From assembly GCF_900184265.1 (NCBI RefSeq), contig NZ_FXXA01000002.1, positions 124,001 to 188,000 of the forward strand: 64,000 bases of DNA, given 5' to 3'. The notes under the pieces are model-generated. The model did not search any database, had not been told where the DNA came from, and was given only the letters and a program-made list of their open reading frames with translations. Origin of the DNA: Eggerthella timonensis (lineage in GTDB: Bacteria; Actinomycetota; Coriobacteriia; Coriobacteriales; Eggerthellaceae). Position numbers and translations under genes: made by a program. Below, in pieces: positions 61,734-64,000 of the stretch (its first letter is position 1; each line of letters begins with the position of its first letter).

Positions 61734-63242
61734 CTAGAACTTCGCCTTCAGCTCGCCGCTCTTGAGCTTCCGCAGACGGCCCATCTCCAGGATGATGAAC
61801 ACCACCGTCGTGAAGATGGCCAGGAAGTCGGCCGCAGGCGTGGCGAAATACAACGCATCGAGGCTGGTGAACTGCGGGAACCAACCAGGCAGCAGCATCG
61901 GCAGCACCACGAGCAGCGGGATGAGGAACAAGATCTGGCGCGTCAGCGACAGGAAGATGGACTTCAGCGGCTGACCCGTTGCCTGGAAGTAGTTCGAGCC
62001 CACGATTTGGAAGCCGATGAACGGCAGCATGAGCAGCTGCACCTTGAGCGCGAACACGGTGAAGTCGCGCAACGACTCGCTCGTGATGCCGAAGAACCCG
62101 ACGATCTGCTCGGGGAACAAATGCACGAGCGTCCACAGCACCACGCCGATGCCCGTCGCGCCGATGATGCCATACCACAGCGTCTTCTTCACGCGCTCGA
62201 ACAGATGCGCCCCGTAGTTGTAGCCCAGCAACGGCTGAATGGCGATAGCCACGCCGATAAGCGGCAGCACGGCGAACATCGACACGCGCTGCACCACGCC
62301 GATGGACGCGAGCGCGCCCTCGGCCCCCAGCGGGCTCATGGCACCGTACATGTTCAGCAGGTTGTTCAGCACGAAGTTCACCACGGCCATGCCCGCCTGC
62401 ACCGCGAAGCTGGCCAGACCGAGCGACAGGATGAGGCGCACGGTGCGCACATGCAGCGGCATGAAGCGCAGGTGCAGCTTCATGGGCACGTTCTTCGTGA
62501 AGATGAAGTACCACAGCACGGTGGCGCACGAGATGGCCTGGCCACACACCGTGGCCAGCGCGCTGCCCTGCACGCCCCAGCCCAGCACCATCACGAACAG
62601 GAAGTTGAAGATGGTGCACGACACGGCGCCGATGATCATGGTGCCCAGCGCGCGGTTCGGCGCGCCGGCCGTACGGATGAAGTTGTTCACGCCCATGCCG
62701 ATGCACTGGAACACGAAGCCCAGCGAGATGATCTGGATGAACGAACGCGCGAATTCCCAGTCTTCGGGCGTGGCGCCCGAAACGCTCAGCAGACCGTCGA
62801 CGCACGCAGGGACGTGCATGGCCACGGCCACCACCACGGCGAACACGATGGACAAGCACACCGTGTTGCCCAGGCTGCGCTCGGCTTCCACCCGGTTGCC
62901 CTCGCCCATGCGCAGCGCGGCCAACGCGTTGCCGCCGTTGCCCACGAGCATGGCGATGGCCATGAACACCGTCATAATGGGCATCGCCACGGTGGCGGTG
63001 GCCAGGCCGATCTCGCCCAGCGCCTGGCCGAGGAAGACGGAGTCGATCACGTTATACGCGCCGTTCACCAGCATGCCGAGAATGGACGGGATGGCGAATT
63101 CGACGATGAGGCGCGGGATGGATGCCGTGCCCATGCGACTGACTTTGTCGTCGCGTCCCGGGCGCTTCGGATCCTTGCCCACGGGCGCGCCGGTGCTTTC
63201 TTCGTTGAAGTTGAGGGTGGTATTCGTTGCTTCTGTTTCCAT
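61734..63242 (-). CDS. MATE-family efflux transporter
   Basis: About 502 aa with 12 membrane helices after a polar N-terminus. The opening helices IPRLIVEFAIPSILGMLVNGAYNVIDSVFLGQ and the second half repeat (GAEGALASIGVVQRVSMFAVLPLIGVAIAIQPLLGYNYGA) are typical of the DinF/MepA branch. Start uncertain: ATG 63242 has a distant Shine-Dalgarno, TTG 63263 a closer one. Substrate unknown. Confidence 0.88.
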   Translation of the reverse strand: METEATNTTLNFNEESTGAPVGKDPKRPGRDDKVSRMGTASIPRLIVEFAIPSILGMLVNGAYNVIDSVFLGQALGEIGLATATVAMPIMTVFMAIAMLVGNGGNALAALRMGEGNRVEAERSLGNTVCLSIVFAVVVAVAMHVPACVDGLLSVSGATPEDWEFARSFIQIISLGFVFQCIGMGVNNFIRTAGAPNRALGTMIIGAVSCTIFNFLFVMVLGWGVQGSALATVCGQAISCATVLWYFIFTKNVPMKLHLRFMPLHVRTVRLILSLGLASFAVQAGMAVVNFVLNNLLNMYGAMSPLGAEGALASIGVVQRVSMFAVLPLIGVAIAIQPLLGYNYGAHLFERVKKTLWYGIIGATGIGVVLWTLVHLFPEQIVGFFGITSESLRDFTVFALKVQLLMLPFIGFQIVGSNYFQATGQPLKSIFLSLTRQILFLIPLLVVLPMLLPGWFPQFTSLDALYFATPAADFLAIFTTVVFIILEMGRLRKLKSGELKAKF

Positions 63243-63355
63243 GAGTTCGCTGCTGCCTTTCAACTTTCTCCATTTTCGAGGAACGGCACATTGTAACCCC
63301 TACGAAAACATCGCTCAAAGCTGAGCAGCAGATACACAATTCGTACACAAACAGA

Positions 63356-63371
63356 TGTTTCACGTGAAACA
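63356..63371. promoter_or_regulatory. parS site
   Basis: Perfect TGTTTCACGTGAAACA between the MATE gene and birA. Confidence 0.88.
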
Positions 63372-63457
63372 TCTGGACGCGGCGCTACCACGAGGAGGCG
63401 CGTAAGGGACCGACGCCGTATCCCGCTCGATCCGTGCGCTAGGGGAAGCGGGAGGCG

Positions 63458-64000
63458 CTAGACGAGGTGGGCTTCGCCTGATGAAACGGGTATCTCGGTG
63501 CCGGATGCATCGAGGAGAACGAGGCGGCCCTGGGCGTCGATGCGCCGCACAACGCCTTCGGCCAAGGTGGAGCCCGCCCGATCGACGACGCTCACCGTGC
63601 GGCCGATGAGACTCGCATGGGCGTTGAACTCGTCGACGAGGGCGGCGAACCCGGCACGAGCCCACTCGTCGTACAGCGGCGAGAAGGCAGCGAGGAAGGC
63701 AGCGAGCACGGCTTCGATGGAGGGCGGCGCGACGGGAACGAGATCGGCCACGTACGCGGCGCGGTTCTTGCCGCCCACGTCGGGGCGCTCGTCGGGCGGC
63801 AACACGTTCACGCCCACGCCCACGCACACGCCGCCTCCGTGCGCCTCGAGCGAGATGCCGCAGAGCTTCGCAGGGGCCGGTTCCGAGTCTCCCGATGCGG
63901 CGAACGTCGCGGAAGCGAACGCATCCGCCGATCCGTCACGCCATGTATCGACGCTCGATGCGGGCAGCTTGGCACAAAAGTCGCGATATGAACGATTTTT
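63458..64000 (-). CDS. birA: Biotin-[acetyl-CoA carboxylase] ligase BirA, C-terminal part, cut by the window edge
   Basis: The frame is open from the right edge to 63458 (180 codons). KLCGISLEAHGGGVCVGVGVNVLPP is the biotin-ligase strand pair that follows the KWPND loop, and the last ~50 residues form the SH3-like C-terminal domain. The codons next to the edge (KNRSYRDFCAKLPASS) are encoded by an arm of the TGGCACAAAA/GAACGATT repeat and do not look like BirA, so a repeat appears to interrupt the catalytic region in frame. Confidence 0.8.
   Translation of the reverse strand, partial: KNRSYRDFCAKLPASSVDTWRDGSADAFASATFAASGDSEPAPAKLCGISLEAHGGGVCVGVGVNVLPPDERPDVGGKNRAAYVADLVPVAPPSIEAVLAAFLAAFSPLYDEWARAGFAALVDEFNAHASLIGRTVSVVDRAGSTLAEGVVRRIDAQGRLVLLDASGTEIPVSSGEAHLV
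63971..64000. repeat. Repeat arm at the window edge, related to the 59332 element
   Basis: GGCACAAAAGTCGCGATATG then AACGATTTTT matches the 59332 arm (GCACAAAATCGCCTTTATGA then ACGATTCT) with several changes. The partner arm lies outside the window. Confidence 0.5.

Overview
The window is high-GC DNA with dense, mostly co-directional operons. It most resembles an anaerobic actinobacterium of the class Coriobacteriia, probably Eggerthella lenta or a close relative. This rests on overall character, not on a search: hydrogenase maturation genes, demethylmenaquinone methyltransferase, a formate/C1-folate cluster, several CaiB-type CoA-transferases with OxlT-like MFS carriers, and a sigma-54 factor, which is uncommon among actinobacteria.

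Layout. 1-5.0 kb: hypBA, tatC with an Ala/Lys/Pro-tailed TatA/B protein, a small membrane protein and an amidohydrolase. 5.1-10.6 kb: HelD-type helicase, menG, an XRE regulator/membrane-protein pair, and an ADP-ribosyltransferase-fold (DUF3990) gene with an HTH partner behind a perfect palindrome. 10.6-18.7 kb: kdpFABCDE, where kdpC lacks its normal 3' end. 19.2-22.2 kb: tRNA t6A genes tsaE and a TsaB-RimI-TsaD fusion. 22.4-24.9 kb: M24 peptidase and two uncharacterised proteins. 25.1-33.0 kb: Fhs, FchA, FolD, FdhF and three ferredoxin-like proteins, together able to form the methyl branch of the Wood-Ljungdahl pathway as far as methylene-THF. 33.4-37.4 kb: coaX, a two-component system, an HsmA-like protein and a TetR regulator with tandem operators.

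37.5-59.3 kb is the most striking region. It holds rpoN, an adjacent sigma-54 enhancer-binding regulator, and homologues of nearly the whole E. coli cai/fix set: FixA/FixB, a CaiA-like dehydrogenase, a CaiC-like ligase fused to a metallo-beta-lactamase domain, a crotonase and two CaiB-like transferases. Two MFS carriers, an OYE-type Fe-S flavoenzyme and a stand-alone Hsp70 substrate-binding domain are also present. Six -24/-12 sigma-54 promoters, five of them 35-42 nt (inferred leader) from a start codon, precede fixAB, both MFS genes, both CoA-transferases and the Hsp70-like gene. I infer a locally encoded sigma-54 regulon for an anaerobic CoA-thioester pathway; its substrate cannot be read from sequence.

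59.6-64 kb: fabH under a FabT-like operator, bioY, a MATE exporter, and the 3' part of birA running off the window.

Two whole-window patterns stand out. Four perfect parS sites (ParB-binding) and two near-matches lie between 18.8 and 63.4 kb, suggesting an origin-proximal segment. Palindromic elements of several families occupy many intergenic gaps, and some have been absorbed in frame into coding sequences.
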